From an uncultured Coriobacteriaceae bacterium (GTDB lineage Bacteria; Actinomycetota; Coriobacteriia; Coriobacteriales; Atopobiaceae): a stretch of 64,000 nt of DNA. Below the pieces are notes generated by a model. That model did no database searches. It was not told where the DNA came from and saw only the letters and a program-made list of their open reading frames with translations. A program made the position numbers and the translations under genes. Each line of letters begins with the position of its first letter. Position 1 is the stretch's first letter. Positions 9,152 to 17,758 of the stretch are shown piece after piece. Where the stretch lies: positions 124,001 through 188,000 of the forward strand of contig CADALE010000001.1 in assembly GCA_902788705.1 (NCBI GenBank). Direction: 5' to 3'.

Positions 9152-9187
9152 AGCAGGTCAACGGCTCAGGTCGTTGGCCTGCTTTTT
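9152..9187 (+). terminator. terminator of tRNA-Arg
   Basis: AGCAGGTCAACG pairs with CGTTGGCCTGCT (one bulge), followed by five T residues, ten bases after the tRNA CCA. Confidence 0.85.
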
Positions 9188-9220
9188 GTGGGCGCCGCGC
9201 GGCAGCGTGGCAACCCCACA

Positions 9221-9517
9221 GCACAAAGGATCGTTCGAAGCCGCGATGCTTTGCATGCTAGCCCCGCCCTACGCACAAAGAATCGCGCGATAGGACGATG
9301 CTTTGTGCCTCGGCCCCGTCCCCGTGCACAAAGGATCGTCCAAAGCCGCGACGCTTTGCGCGCCGCAGCACCGTCACGCACAAAGAATCGTCCAAAGCCG
9401 TGATGCTTTGCATGCTAGCCCCGCCCTACGCACAAAGAATCGCGCGATAGGACGATGCTTTGTGCGTCCAGGTTGCCCCGAGCACAAAGGATCGTTCGAA
9501 GCCGCGATGCTTTGTGC
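9221..9517. repeat. array of six hairpin repeats (34-36 bp units)
   Basis: Six units at 9221-9254, 9273-9308, 9326-9359, 9378-9411, 9430-9465 and 9482-9517. Each starts GCACAAAG(A/G)ATCG and ends CGATGCTTTG(TGC or C), so each can fold into a hairpin of about 13-15 pairs with one internal A-G mismatch. Spacers are 14-18 bases. The block 9246-9308 is repeated exactly at 9403-9465, a higher-order duplication with a 157-base period. A seventh unit lies at 16577-16610. No cas genes are near and the units are palindromic with short irregular spacers, so this is a REP-like array and not CRISPR. The stretch from 9518 to 9702 holds nothing further that I can identify except the upstream region of the next gene. 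Confidence 0.85.
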
Positions 9518-9702
9518 GCCAGCGCTGCCCCTAGTGCCTCGGCGCCGTCCCCATGCGCCTCGGCATCGGCCCGTTGCGCGTTGGTTTCGGGCCGTTGTGC
9601 ATGCGGGAATCCTCCGCTACGCTACTGTAGTGCGCTAAAGTGCCACCCCATGACCTGCCCTAAAGCGGCGACAGAGATCGCCGCCCAAGAGAGAGGATGC
9701 CC

Positions 9703-10530
9703 ATGTCCAACCTGAACCGCCGCCAGTTCCTGTCCGCCAGCATGCTGGTTGCCAGCTTCGGGCTCGCAGCCTGCGGCTCCTCGTCGAGCGACGACGCAAC
9801 GTCCGACGCTCCCGAGGGCACCTTCACCTTCAAGCACGGCTTCGACCTCGACTATCCGCCCTACTCCTACCGCACCGACGACGGCGAGATTGGCGGCTTC
9901 GACGTCGAGATGGCCCAGGCCGTGTGCGAGTACTACGGCTGGCAGTACGAGCCGGTGCCGTTCAACTGGGACGCCAAGGACGGCGAGCTCAACTCTGGCA
10001 GCTGCGACTGCATCTGGTCGGGCTTCACCATGAATGGCCGCGAGGACGACTACCTCTGGAGCAAGCCCTACTCCGACAACACCCAGATGATCATGGTCAA
10101 GAAGGACTCCGGCATCGTCACGCTCGCTGACCTCGCGGGCAAGAAGGTTGGCGTGCAGACGGCCACCTCGGCCTACGACCTGCTGTACGACGAGGAGGGC
10201 CAGGCAGCCCTGCGCGAGACCTTCGACGGTGGCGAGCCCGTGGTGTTCGAGACCTACACCATCGCCTTCAACGACCTGCAGGCGGGTGCCATCGACGCCA
10301 TCGCCATCGACGTGACCAGCGGAAACTTCCTGATGAGCGGCAAGGACGAGTACACCTTCCTGGACGAGGCGCTTGGCAGCGAGCAGTACGCCATCGGCTT
10401 CCGCAAGGACGACACCGAGCTGTGCGACCAGGTGAACGCCGCGCTTGACGCCCTGGTTGCCGACGGCACCTACGACGCCATCGGCCAGAAGTACCCGGAT
10501 ATCTACGACTACCTGTGCCTGGGCAAGTAG
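9703..10530 (+). CDS. amino-acid ABC transporter substrate-binding lipoprotein
   Basis: A 275-residue periplasmic-binding-protein-like lipoprotein. ATG 9703 is preferred over 9697 because AGAGAGG abuts the latter. The signal peptide reads MSNLNRRQFL with an RR-x-FL Tat-like pair, a hydrophobic core, then a lipobox LAAC with Cys24. Mature residues FTFKHGFDLDYPPYSY, GGFDVEMAQAVCE and VGVQTATSAYD are the hallmarks of family 3 (polar amino acid) binding proteins. It captures the ligand for the permease and ATPase that follow; the DapF-like gene at the end suggests a basic or aromatic amino acid, but that is only context. A hairpin separates it from the permease, consistent with higher expression of the binding protein. 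Confidence 0.9.
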   Translation: MSNLNRRQFLSASMLVASFGLAACGSSSSDDATSDAPEGTFTFKHGFDLDYPPYSYRTDDGEIGGFDVEMAQAVCEYYGWQYEPVPFNWDAKDGELNSGSCDCIWSGFTMNGREDDYLWSKPYSDNTQMIMVKKDSGIVTLADLAGKKVGVQTATSAYDLLYDEEGQAALRETFDGGEPVVFETYTIAFNDLQAGAIDAIAIDVTSGNFLMSGKDEYTFLDEALGSEQYAIGFRKDDTELCDQVNAALDALVADGTYDAIGQKYPDIYDYLCLGK

Positions 10531-10554
10531 CGGGCACTCACACCTAACTGCCTC

Positions 10555-10593
10555 CAGGTTGCCTGACCCACCGACCGATGGGCAGGCAACCTG
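10555..10593 (+). terminator. intercistronic hairpin between binding protein and permease
   Basis: CAGGTTGCCTG pairs exactly with CAGGCAACCTG. Probably a leaky terminator or 3'-end stabiliser that lets the binding protein be made in excess. Confidence 0.65.
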
Positions 10594-10625
10594 CTTGTTG
10601 CAACCGCGATGGATGGGGATTGACG

Positions 10626-11273
10626 ATGACGTTCCAAACGATGCTTGCGACGATGGCCGTCGGCATGCTGCGGACTTTCGGGGTGTTTGTCCTGACGCTC
10701 TTGGGGTCGCTCCCGCTTGGCATGGTGGTGGCGCTGCTCAAGAAGTCGCGGTTCGCCCTGGTGAGGGCCCTCGTGGGCGCCTACATCTCCATCATGCGCG
10801 GCACGCCGCTGATGCTGCAGCTGCTGGTGTGGTACTTCGGTCCCTACTACCTCTTTGGGTGGAGCATCTCGGGATGGCGCTTTCCCGCCATCGTGCTGGG
10901 CTTCGTGCTCAACTACGCGGCCTACTTCGCCGAGATCTATCGCGGCGGCATCGAGTCGATACCCGTGGGGCAGAACGAGGCGGCCGTGGTGCTGGGCTAC
11001 TCGCGCACGCAGACGTTCATGCGCATCGTGCTGCCGCAGGTCGTGAAGCGCATCATGCCCTCGGTGACCAACGAGGTGATCACCCTGGTAAAGGACACGT
11101 CGCTGGCCTTCACCCTTGCCTACCAGGAGGTCTTCAGCCTAGCCAAGCAGATTTCGGCCTCGCAGACCTCGTTCATGCCCTTCCTCATTGCGGGCGTGTT
11201 CTACTTCGTGGCCAACTACGCAGTCGAGTTTGGCATGGGGCTCATCGAGAAGGTCCTGGACTACTACCGGTAG
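10626..11273 (+). CDS. amino-acid ABC transporter permease (HisM/GlnP family)
   Basis: A 215-residue inner-membrane permease with about five transmembrane helices. ATG 10626 (MTFQTMLATMAVG) is chosen over the upstream ATG at 10578, which lies inside the hairpin. The EAA-type cytoplasmic loop reads GQNEAAVVLGYSRTQTFMRIVLPQ, which docks on the ATPase. The segment YISIMRGTPLMLQLLVWYF is typical of polar amino-acid permeases. With only one permease gene it should form a homodimer. It lies between the binding protein and the ATP-binding subunit. Confidence 0.93.
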   Translation: MTFQTMLATMAVGMLRTFGVFVLTLLGSLPLGMVVALLKKSRFALVRALVGAYISIMRGTPLMLQLLVWYFGPYYLFGWSISGWRFPAIVLGFVLNYAAYFAEIYRGGIESIPVGQNEAAVVLGYSRTQTFMRIVLPQVVKRIMPSVTNEVITLVKDTSLAFTLAYQEVFSLAKQISASQTSFMPFLIAGVFYFVANYAVEFGMGLIEKVLDYYR

Positions 11274-11324
11274 GCCGGCGGCCTATCTCATGTACGGTGG
11301 CTGGCTAAGGAGGAAGAACCTGCC

Positions 11325-12083
11325 ATGATCGTCGAGATGAAGAACATCTGCAAGCGCTTCGGTTCCCACGAGGTGCTCACCGACATCAGCTTCGGCGTGG
11401 ACAGCGGCGAGGTGGTGAGCATCATTGGACCGTCGGGTTCGGGCAAGTCAACCCTGCTGCGGTGCGCCACCTTCCTCGAGACCATCGACGGCGGCGAGAT
11501 CTGGTACATGAACGAGCGGGCAGCAGGCACCGACACGTCGGGCCGCGTCGAGTACGTGCCCCAGAAGGACCTGCACCGCTTCCGCAGCTACTGCGGTCTG
11601 GTGTTCCAGCAGTTCAACCTGTTTCCGCACTACTCCATCCTGCGCAACCTGACCGATGCCCCCATTCACGTGCAGCACCGCAGCCGTGAGGAGGCCGAGG
11701 ACACCGCCATGGACCTGCTGCGCAAGATGGGCATCGCCGACAAGGCCAAAGCCTATCCCTACCAGCTGTCCGGTGGCCAGCAGCAGCGCGTGGCCATTGC
11801 CCGGGCGCTGGCCATGAGGCCCGAGATCCTCTTCTTTGACGAGCCCACCTCCGCGCTTGACCCCGAGCTGACCGGCGAGGTGCTGAAGGTGATCAGGCAG
11901 CTGGCAGAGGAGCACATGACCATGGTGGTGGTCACCCACGAGATGCCCTTCGCGAAGGCGGTCAGCAACCGCGTGATCTTCATGGACGGCGGCGTGATCG
12001 TGGAGCAGGGCGACCCGTACGAGGTGTTCGAGAACCCGCGCGAGGAGCGCACCAAGCAGTTCCTGCGGGTGTTCGAGCGCTAG
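11325..12083 (+). CDS. amino-acid ABC transporter ATP-binding protein (GlnQ-like)
   Basis: A 252-residue ABC ATPase with a good GGAGGAAG site before ATG 11325. Walker A is GPSGSGKST, the Q-loop is [10 protein letters not shown], the signature is [15 protein letters not shown], Walker B is [14 protein letters not shown] and the switch His is in VTHEM. The central insertion [24 protein letters not shown] is slightly longer than in GlnQ of enteric bacteria. It completes the binding protein-permease-ATPase set; the racemase-like gene follows after nine bases and is likely co-transcribed. Confidence 0.95.
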   Translation: MIVEMKNICKRFGSHEVLTDISFGVDSGEVVSIIGPSGSGKSTLLRCATFLETIDGGEIWYMNERAAGTDTSGRVEYVPQKDLHRFRSYCGLVFQQFNLFPHYSILRNLTDAPIHVQHRSREEAEDTAMDLLRKMGIADKAKAYPYQLSGGQQQRVAIARALAMRPEILFFDEPTSALDPELTGEVLKVIRQLAEEHMTMVVVTHEMPFAKAVSNRVIFMDGGVIVEQGDPYEVFENPREERTKQFLRVFER

Positions 12084-12092
12084 GCCTGCACC

Positions 12093-12959
12093 ATGGGAAC
12101 GCACGTGAACGGGCCGCTGCACTACGCCATCCTTGACCCCACCGGCAACGTGACCGCCCTCGTGGAGGACGAGGTGGCGGTGGGCCTGCAGCCCGAGGTG
12201 GCCGCACGGGTGATGGAGCGGCATCCCGAGGTGGAGCAGGTGGGCTTCGTGCGCATGGCGCCGCTGGCAGGAAAGTCGGAAGGCACGTACGCCCAGCTGC
12301 GCATGGCCGGGGGAGAGTTCTGCGGAAACGCCACGATGAGCACGGCTGCCCTGTGGGCCCTGCGTGCGGGGGAGGCCGCGCAGCTGCCGTGCGAGGTGAT
12401 GCTGCGGGTGTGTGGGGCTTCGCGTCCCGTTGCGGTGCGCCTGGGCAGGGGCGAGGACGGCTCCTTTGACGCGGGGGTGCGCATGCCCCAGGCCCTTGGC
12501 ATACAGCTCGTGCGGCTTGAGGCTCCCGAGGTGCGCGTTGGCGCGGACGCCCTCACGCCGGTGGTTATGATGGAGGGCATCTCGCACGCGGTGATAGAGG
12601 AGTCCTCGCCGCTTTACTACCTGCGCGAAAAGCGCGACGAGGCCGTGCGCCTGGTGTGCCGCTGGTGCCAAATGCTTGGCGCGGACGGCCTCGGGTTGAT
12701 GTTTTTGGGACCGGGCACCGCGGAGCGCGACATGGAGCCGCTCGTCTTCGTGCCCGGCAGCGACACCGTGGTGTGGGAGCGCTCGTGCGCGAGCGGCAGC
12801 TCGGCAGTGGGGATGCTGCTTGCCCAGAGGCGCGGCGGCCCTGTCAGCGTGCGGCTGCGCGAACCGGGCGGCGCGCTGGTCGTGGAGAGCGACCCCGTCG
12901 GCCCAAGCACCTGGCTGTACGGCAGCGTCCGGCTGGTGGGAGAGTTCACGCTCTCCTAG
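12093..12959 (+). CDS. DapF-fold amino-acid racemase/epimerase-like protein
   Basis: A 288-residue protein with the two-domain, two-cysteine architecture of PLP-independent epimerases. The first catalytic Cys is in GGEFCGNATMS (Cys77) and the second in RSCASGSSAVG (Cys232), the places where DapF has GNGxR and GTCxSG. The motifs differ from true diaminopimelate epimerase and are closer to the histidine or broad-range racemases such as CntK-type enzymes. It begins nine bases after the ABC ATPase gene, so the transported amino acid is the likely substrate. Which amino acid is not decided by the sequence. Confidence 0.7.
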   Translation: MGTHVNGPLHYAILDPTGNVTALVEDEVAVGLQPEVAARVMERHPEVEQVGFVRMAPLAGKSEGTYAQLRMAGGEFCGNATMSTAALWALRAGEAAQLPCEVMLRVCGASRPVAVRLGRGEDGSFDAGVRMPQALGIQLVRLEAPEVRVGADALTPVVMMEGISHAVIEESSPLYYLREKRDEAVRLVCRWCQMLGADGLGLMFLGPGTAERDMEPLVFVPGSDTVVWERSCASGSSAVGMLLAQRRGGPVSVRLREPGGALVVESDPVGPSTWLYGSVRLVGEFTLS

Positions 12960-13071
12960 GAGGCCGATTAGGGGGCCGGTTCGGCTGCGGCCAACGGCCC
13001 GTGCCACTTGTGCTCTTGCACGAAAGGCGGACTCGCCGAACCTTACCGCCGCATCGACCCGCGTTGCGAGG

Positions 13072-13515
13072 CTACTGCTGCTCCTGCAGGTCAAGCGCAC
13101 GCATCAGCTTTCCCAGCAGCATGGCCAGCTGCTGGGCGTCGTCGGCCTCGAGGGGCACGCAGCTTGCCATGCGCCCCGGAACCTTGGCCGCCACGTCCTC
13201 CAGCGCCTTGCCCTCAGGGGTGAGCGACACCAGCAGCCTGCGCTCGTCATTTCGATCGCGCGTGCGCCTTACCAGGCCTCGTGCCTCGAGCTTCTTGAGC
13301 AGAGGAGTGAGGGTGCCCGAGTCCAGCAGCAGCTTGCCGCCCAGCTCCTTCACGCTCATCGTCCCGTACTCCCACAGCGCCATCATGGTGATGTACTGCG
13401 TGTAGGTAAGCCCTGACTCCTCGAGGAGTGGGCCGTAGGCACGCGTGATGGCGCGCGAGCAAGCATACAGCGGGAAGCACAGCTGGTTCTCCAGCCTAAG
13501 TTGCTCGTAGGGCAT
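13072..13515 (-). CDS. MarR/OhrR-family transcriptional regulator
   Basis: A 147-residue winged-helix regulator. The start is fixed by AAGGAGG six bases before the ATG at 13515. The sequence LENQLCFPLYACSRAI places a Cys at residue 13, as in OhrR, where that Cys is the peroxide sensor. The recognition part is LLLDSGTLTPLLKKLEARGLVRR and the wing RDRNDERRLLVSLTPEG. No ohr gene is next to it; its target may be itself through the palindrome at 13568-13577. It is divergent from fruK, separated by about 200 bases. Confidence 0.85.
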   Translation of the reverse strand: MPYEQLRLENQLCFPLYACSRAITRAYGPLLEESGLTYTQYITMMALWEYGTMSVKELGGKLLLDSGTLTPLLKKLEARGLVRRTRDRNDERRLLVSLTPEGKALEDVAAKVPGRMASCVPLEADDAQQLAMLLGKLMRALDLQEQQ

Positions 13516-13567
13516 GGGACCTCCTTGGTGCTGTTTCGTTCTTGATGCACTATAGCACCAAATTAGA

Positions 13568-13577
13568 TTGTATACAA
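13568..13577. promoter_or_regulatory. TTGTATACAA palindrome, candidate MarR operator
   Basis: A perfect ten-base palindrome about 50 bases upstream of the marR-type start, in AT-rich DNA that contrasts with the surroundings. OhrR-like regulators bind similar AT-rich palindromes. Assignment is by position. Confidence 0.4.
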
Positions 13578-13723
13578 ACCAAACATTTCGTGGCCACTTT
13601 GTGCTGCCTCTCCCACATAGCCGGCTTTTAGGCAACGCTTGCCGTCTCGTAAAACAATCTTGCGAGCCGAGGGACGCCAATCATTCATAATCGTGGGCAA
13701 CTGGAGGTTGAGAGGAGACTAAG

Positions 13724-14659
13724 TTGATTTACACCGTGACATTGAACCCGGCAATTGACTACGTCATGCATCCCCTGACCTTGGACATGGGATTCACCAA
13801 CAGGTCGTCCAGCGAGGAGATCCACTGCGGTGGAAACGGCATCAACGTCTCTACGCTGCTCAACGAGCTGGGAGTCAGCAACGTTGCCTTTGGCATCTCT
13901 GCGGGCTTCACCGGTGACTATCTCATCAGCCGACTTCAGGAGAAGGGCGTCACCTGCAGCTTCGTGAAGCTTGACAAGGGCTTCACCCGCATCAATGTGA
14001 AGCTCAACGGTATCGTCATGACGATCGTCAACGGCATGGGCCCCAAGATTCCCGAGAAGAAGGTCGACGAGCTGCTGGAGCGCCTCGACGGCATCAAGCC
14101 TGGCGACACACTGGTGCTTACCGGCTCCATCCCGTCGTCGCTCCCCGAGAACATGTACGACATCATCATGCGCCGCATGGCCGGCCGTGGCATCCGCTTC
14201 GTGGTGGACGCCCCCGGCTCGCTTCTGATGGAGTCGCTGTCCGCGCGCCCGTTCATGATCAAGCCCAACAACCACGAGGTCGGCCGCATCTTTGGTGCCA
14301 ACCCCGAGACGCCCGAGGAGTGCATCCCCTTCGCGAAGGAGCTGCACGAGCGCGGCGCTGCCAACGTCATCGTGTCCTGCGGTGGCCACGGCTCGCTGCT
14401 GTATGACGAGTTCGGCGAGATCCACTGCTGCCCGACGGCCCGCATCAAGCTGGTCAACGCCACCGGTGCGGGCGACTCGATGGTTGCCGGCTTCATTGCC
14501 AAGACCGATGCGGGTGCCGACTACGAGACCGCCATTCGCTTTGCCTCTGCCTGTGGCACCGCCACCGCTGCCAGCAAGGGCATCGCGAAACGCGCCACCA
14601 TCGACCGTGTGGTCGAGCGTCTCGAGAAGATCATCGCCGAGCGCGAGGCAAAGGAATAG
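13724..14659 (+). CDS. fruK: 1-phosphofructokinase (PfkB family)
   Basis: A 311-residue PfkB-family kinase with a TTG start at 13724 (GAGGAGAC upstream). It begins MIYTVTLNPAIDYVM as in FruK/LacC. Other motifs are GGNGINVS near residue 37 for substrate binding, the anion hole NATGAGDSMVAGF with the catalytic Asp, and IKPNNHEVG. It phosphorylates fructose 1-phosphate to fructose 1,6-bisphosphate. ptsI follows after a terminator hairpin; a fructose-specific PTS permease is not in the window. The LacC (tagatose 6-phosphate kinase) reading cannot be excluded, but the PTS context favours FruK. Confidence 0.85.
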   Translation: MIYTVTLNPAIDYVMHPLTLDMGFTNRSSSEEIHCGGNGINVSTLLNELGVSNVAFGISAGFTGDYLISRLQEKGVTCSFVKLDKGFTRINVKLNGIVMTIVNGMGPKIPEKKVDELLERLDGIKPGDTLVLTGSIPSSLPENMYDIIMRRMAGRGIRFVVDAPGSLLMESLSARPFMIKPNNHEVGRIFGANPETPEECIPFAKELHERGAANVIVSCGGHGSLLYDEFGEIHCCPTARIKLVNATGAGDSMVAGFIAKTDAGADYETAIRFASACGTATAASKGIAKRATIDRVVERLEKIIAEREAKE

Positions 14660-14683
14660 CGCGCGGCAAGGTATAGGCTCAGA

Positions 14684-14711
14684 TGGGGCGTCGCCATGGC
14701 GACGCCCTTTT
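14684..14711 (+). terminator. terminator between fruK and ptsI
   Basis: GGGCGTCGCC and GGCGACGCCC form a nearly loopless stem (an AT pair at the tip), followed by TTTT. Confidence 0.8.
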
Positions 14712-14751
14712 GAAGCGGTAGGTAGCAAGCATCATTGTTAGGAGGACCCAT

Positions 14752-16455
14752 ATGTACGAAGGCGTCAACGCATCTGACGGCATTGGCATCGGAGTTGCCC
14801 GCGTCGCAGTCGAGCCCGACCTCTCCTTCACCCCGCATCCCGTAGAGGACGCCGCAGCTGAGAAGGGTCGTTACGAGGAGGCACGTGCCCGCTTCATCGA
14901 GATGACCGACAAGCAGATCGAGTCCATGCAGGCCCGCGGCCTGGTGGCCGAGGCCGGCATCATGGGCGCTCACAAGGAGTTTGCCGAGGACGATGGCCTT
15001 ATCGAGCAGATCACGGCCGACATCGATGCCGGCAAGTGCGCCGAGCAGGCCGTCAAGGATGCCTACGACATGTACTACGACATGTTCTCCGCGATGGAGG
15101 ACGAGCTGTTCCGCGAGCGCGCGGCCGACATCGCCGACGTGCGCACCGGGCTTCTGGCCTTCCTCCTTGGCCAGGAGCTGGTCGACCTCTCCTCGCTGCC
15201 CGAGAACTCGATCGTGGTCGTCTCCGAGCTCACCCCCTCGATGACCGCCGACATCGACAAGGACAACGTGGCCGCCATCGTCACCGAGACCGGTGGACGC
15301 ACCTCCCACGCCGCCATCATCTGCCGTGCCCTCGAGATTCCGGCCGTCCTGTCGGTCGAGGGTGCCACCAAGAACATCACCGCCGGCGCGCTGTGCATCG
15401 TTGACGGCGGCAAGGGCACCGTCATCGTCGACCCCGACACTGACACCCTCTCTACCTATCGCGAGCGCGCGAAGGCGCTGGCCGAGGAGAAGGCCGCCCT
15501 CGAGGCCTTCCGTGGCATCCCCACCAAGACCGCTGACGGCATCGAGAAGCTGCTCGTGGCCAACATCGGCAACCCGAGCGACGCTGCCGGCGCGCTCGAG
15601 CATGACTGCGAGGGCGTGGGCCTGTTCCGCTCCGAGTTCCTGTTCATGGACGCCACCGAGCTTCCGTCCGAGGAGGAGCAGTTTGCTGCCTACCAGAAGG
15701 TCGCCCTGGCCATGAAGGACAAGCCGGTCATCATCCGTACGCTCGACGTGGGCGGCGACAAGGAGATCCCGTACATGGATCTTCCGAAGGAAGAGAACCC
15801 GTTCCTGGGCTATCGCGCCATCCGCTACTGCCTCAACAACCCCGAGGAGTACAAGGTCCAGCTGCGCGCCCTGCTGCGTGCCAGCGCCTACGGTGACATC
15901 AAGATCATGGTGCCGCTGGTAACCTGCATCGACGAGATTCGCAAGGTGAAGGCCCTGGTGGAGGAGTGCAAGAAGGAGCTTGACGCCCGCGGCATCGCCT
16001 ACAACCCCAACATCGAGATCGGCACCATGGTCGAGACCCCCGCTGCCTCGCTGATCGCCGACGTGCTTGCGGCTGAGTGCGACTTCTTCTCCATCGGCAC
16101 CAACGACCTCATCGGTTACACCATGTGCGCCGACCGCGGCCAGGACAAGGTTGCCTACCTGTACAACCCGTACCAGCCTGCCGTCCTGCGTTCGCTGCAG
16201 CGCATCATCTCCGAGGGCAACAAGGCCGGCATCATGGTTGGCATGTGCGGCGAGGCCGCGGCTGACCCGCTGTTCATCCCGGTGCTTATCGGCTTTGGCC
16301 TTGGTGAGTTCTCCGTGAGCGCCCCGTCCATCCTGAAGGCCCGCCGCATCATCTCGCTGTGGACCAAGGAGGAGGCCGACGCGCTGGTCGAGAAGATCAT
16401 GCAGTACAAGACCGACGCCGAGGTGAAGGCCGCCCTGCAGGCTGCTGCCAAGTAG
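14752..16455 (+). CDS. ptsI: PTS phosphoenolpyruvate-protein phosphotransferase (enzyme I)
   Basis: A 567-residue protein, the normal length for enzyme I, with TAGGAGGACC before ATG 14752. The N-terminal HPr-binding helical domain is followed by the phosphohistidine loop TGGRTSHAAII (His186). The C-terminal PEP-binding barrel shows RTLDVGGDKE, the metal ligands around FSIGTNDL and the active-site Cys in GMCGEAAADP. It transfers phosphate from PEP to HPr. HPr (ptsH) is not adjacent, which is less usual. Placement after fruK points to coordinated sugar uptake. Confidence 0.97.
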   Translation: MYEGVNASDGIGIGVARVAVEPDLSFTPHPVEDAAAEKGRYEEARARFIEMTDKQIESMQARGLVAEAGIMGAHKEFAEDDGLIEQITADIDAGKCAEQAVKDAYDMYYDMFSAMEDELFRERAADIADVRTGLLAFLLGQELVDLSSLPENSIVVVSELTPSMTADIDKDNVAAIVTETGGRTSHAAIICRALEIPAVLSVEGATKNITAGALCIVDGGKGTVIVDPDTDTLSTYRERAKALAEEKAALEAFRGIPTKTADGIEKLLVANIGNPSDAAGALEHDCEGVGLFRSEFLFMDATELPSEEEQFAAYQKVALAMKDKPVIIRTLDVGGDKEIPYMDLPKEENPFLGYRAIRYCLNNPEEYKVQLRALLRASAYGDIKIMVPLVTCIDEIRKVKALVEECKKELDARGIAYNPNIEIGTMVETPAASLIADVLAAECDFFSIGTNDLIGYTMCADRGQDKVAYLYNPYQPAVLRSLQRIISEGNKAGIMVGMCGEAAADPLFIPVLIGFGLGEFSVSAPSILKARRIISLWTKEEADALVEKIMQYKTDAEVKAALQAAAK

Positions 16456-16481
16456 CACCTGGCGCATCGTCGCAACTCTGA

Positions 16482-16509
16482 GGGACCCCGGGCAACTGGG
16501 GTCCCTTTT
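16482..16509 (+). terminator. terminator of ptsI
   Basis: GGGACCCC pairs with GGGGTCCC around an eight-base loop, followed by TTTT. Confidence 0.85.
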
Positions 16510-16576
16510 CATGAGGGGCTCGCTTTGTGTGGCGCGGCGCGGGGTCGCGCGGGGTGCCGCACGGGTGCACTACGAA

Positions 16577-16610
16577 GCACAAAGAATCGTCGATCTGCGC
16601 GATGCTTTGC
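16577..16610. repeat. isolated copy of the 34-bp hairpin repeat
   Basis: Starts GCACAAAGAATCGTCG and ends GCGATGCTTTGC, the same design as the six-unit array at 9221-9517 about 7 kb away. It lies between ptsI and the convergent lipid kinase gene. Confidence 0.8.
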
Positions 16611-16652
16611 GCCCAAGGGCCGGCGCTGGGGCGGCGCCGGCGCCAGCAGCGT

Positions 16653-17636
16653 CTACCAGCGGCAACCCGACGGCACGATCACCGACAGCGCCTTGGGAAC
16701 TACGCTCACCTCGAAGCGCGACCCAAGCAGGGGCTCGCCATCCACCTGGCAAGGCGCGTCGCCGTCGGGAAACTCGATGCCCACCGACTTGGCCGTGTCC
16801 ATCACCAGCGAGCGCGAGCGAGTGTGGCGCCCAAAGCGAGCAAGCCCCAGCAGCACCATCAGCCAAGGAACCGGCGGCTTTTTCACGTTGTAGCACAGGT
16901 TCAGCGTACCGTCGTTGGGAAGAGCGTCTGGGCAGATGCGGAATCCGCCGCCATAGGTGGGGCCGTTCTGTATGGCGAAGATGAGCGACTGCAGCTTGAT
17001 GGGGTCGCCACCGTCAATACGCACCGTGCAGCCGAAGCCCTTGGACCCGGCCGCCACGATCTTGATGCTAGAGGTGAGGAACAGCGCCGACCCCTCCTGG
17101 CTGGTGCCAGCGCTGCGGCGGTTGATGGTGTCGATGGCGATGGCAGCGTCGAGGCCAAACGAGAGCGTCTCCATGAAGTAGGTGCCTGGGCTCTTGGGTG
17201 CCGGACCTTCGGGAACAAGGTCGCTCCGCACCAGGCCAAGGTCAATCAGGCGCGGAAGCCCGCCCAGCAGCTCGCCAAGGGAGGCGTCGGGGTTGTTTGG
17301 CGTGCAGCCCAACGTTCGGGCAAAGTCGTTGCCCGAGCCCATGGGGATGATGCCCAGCCGCGGGCGGTCGCGCTGGTCGATGGCCATTAGGCCGTTTACC
17401 ACCTCGTGGATGAGCCCGTCGCCGCCAAGAGCCACCACGGTGTCCATGCCGCCTGCCGCGGCGGCGATGTCCACACCCTCGAGCGGTGCGTGCGTCAGCT
17501 CGAGGTCGAAGGTGCTCGAGGCGTTGCGATAGCTCTCGAAGAAGCGCTGCACGCGCTGAGCCGCAGCGGCCCCCTTGCCGCTGTGCGAGGTTGGGTTTGC
17601 GATGACGAGCGTGCGTCCCAGATGCGCAGATGCCAT
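16653..17636 (-). CDS. diacylglycerol-kinase-family lipid kinase (DgkB/YegS-like)
   Basis: A 327-residue soluble lipid kinase. The ATG at 17636 follows GGAG by five bases; an in-frame ATG 24 bases upstream is less well placed. The catalytic domain shows VIANPTSHSGKGA, GGDGLIHEVVNGLM and GSGNDFARTLG, the nucleotide-binding motifs of the DAGK catalytic domain. The C-terminal beta sandwich ends with VDGEPL typical of the family. It probably phosphorylates diacylglycerol or a related lipid to recycle it into phospholipid synthesis. Divergent from the phosphohexomutase gene. Confidence 0.85.
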   Translation of the reverse strand: MASAHLGRTLVIANPTSHSGKGAAAAQRVQRFFESYRNASSTFDLELTHAPLEGVDIAAAAGGMDTVVALGGDGLIHEVVNGLMAIDQRDRPRLGIIPMGSGNDFARTLGCTPNNPDASLGELLGGLPRLIDLGLVRSDLVPEGPAPKSPGTYFMETLSFGLDAAIAIDTINRRSAGTSQEGSALFLTSSIKIVAAGSKGFGCTVRIDGGDPIKLQSLIFAIQNGPTYGGGFRICPDALPNDGTLNLCYNVKKPPVPWLMVLLGLARFGRHTRSRSLVMDTAKSVGIEFPDGDAPCQVDGEPLLGSRFEVSVVPKALSVIVPSGCRW

Positions 17637-17721
17637 GGATGCTCCAATCACTGCCGACATCAAAAGTATAGGCCGCTGGCGAAGGATGGGACGGTCGTAC
17701 ATGGTGAGCGGATGCATGCAG

Positions 17722-17727
17722 TACAAT
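17722..17727 (+). promoter_or_regulatory. possible -10 box of the phosphohexomutase gene
   Basis: TACAAT lies about 30 bases before the start codon. No convincing -35 hexamer is seen. Confidence 0.3.
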
Positions 17728-17758
17728 CAGCTGGTAATGACGCATAGAAGGAGGGGCT

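Noticed and set aside
9221..9517. CRISPR-like array
   Set aside because: Units are palindromic, spacers are only 14-18 bases and partly identical to each other, and no cas gene is present.
9188..9638. Open frames across the hairpin array
   Set aside because: They translate the repeat itself (recurring QRIVRSRDAL) and have no start signals.
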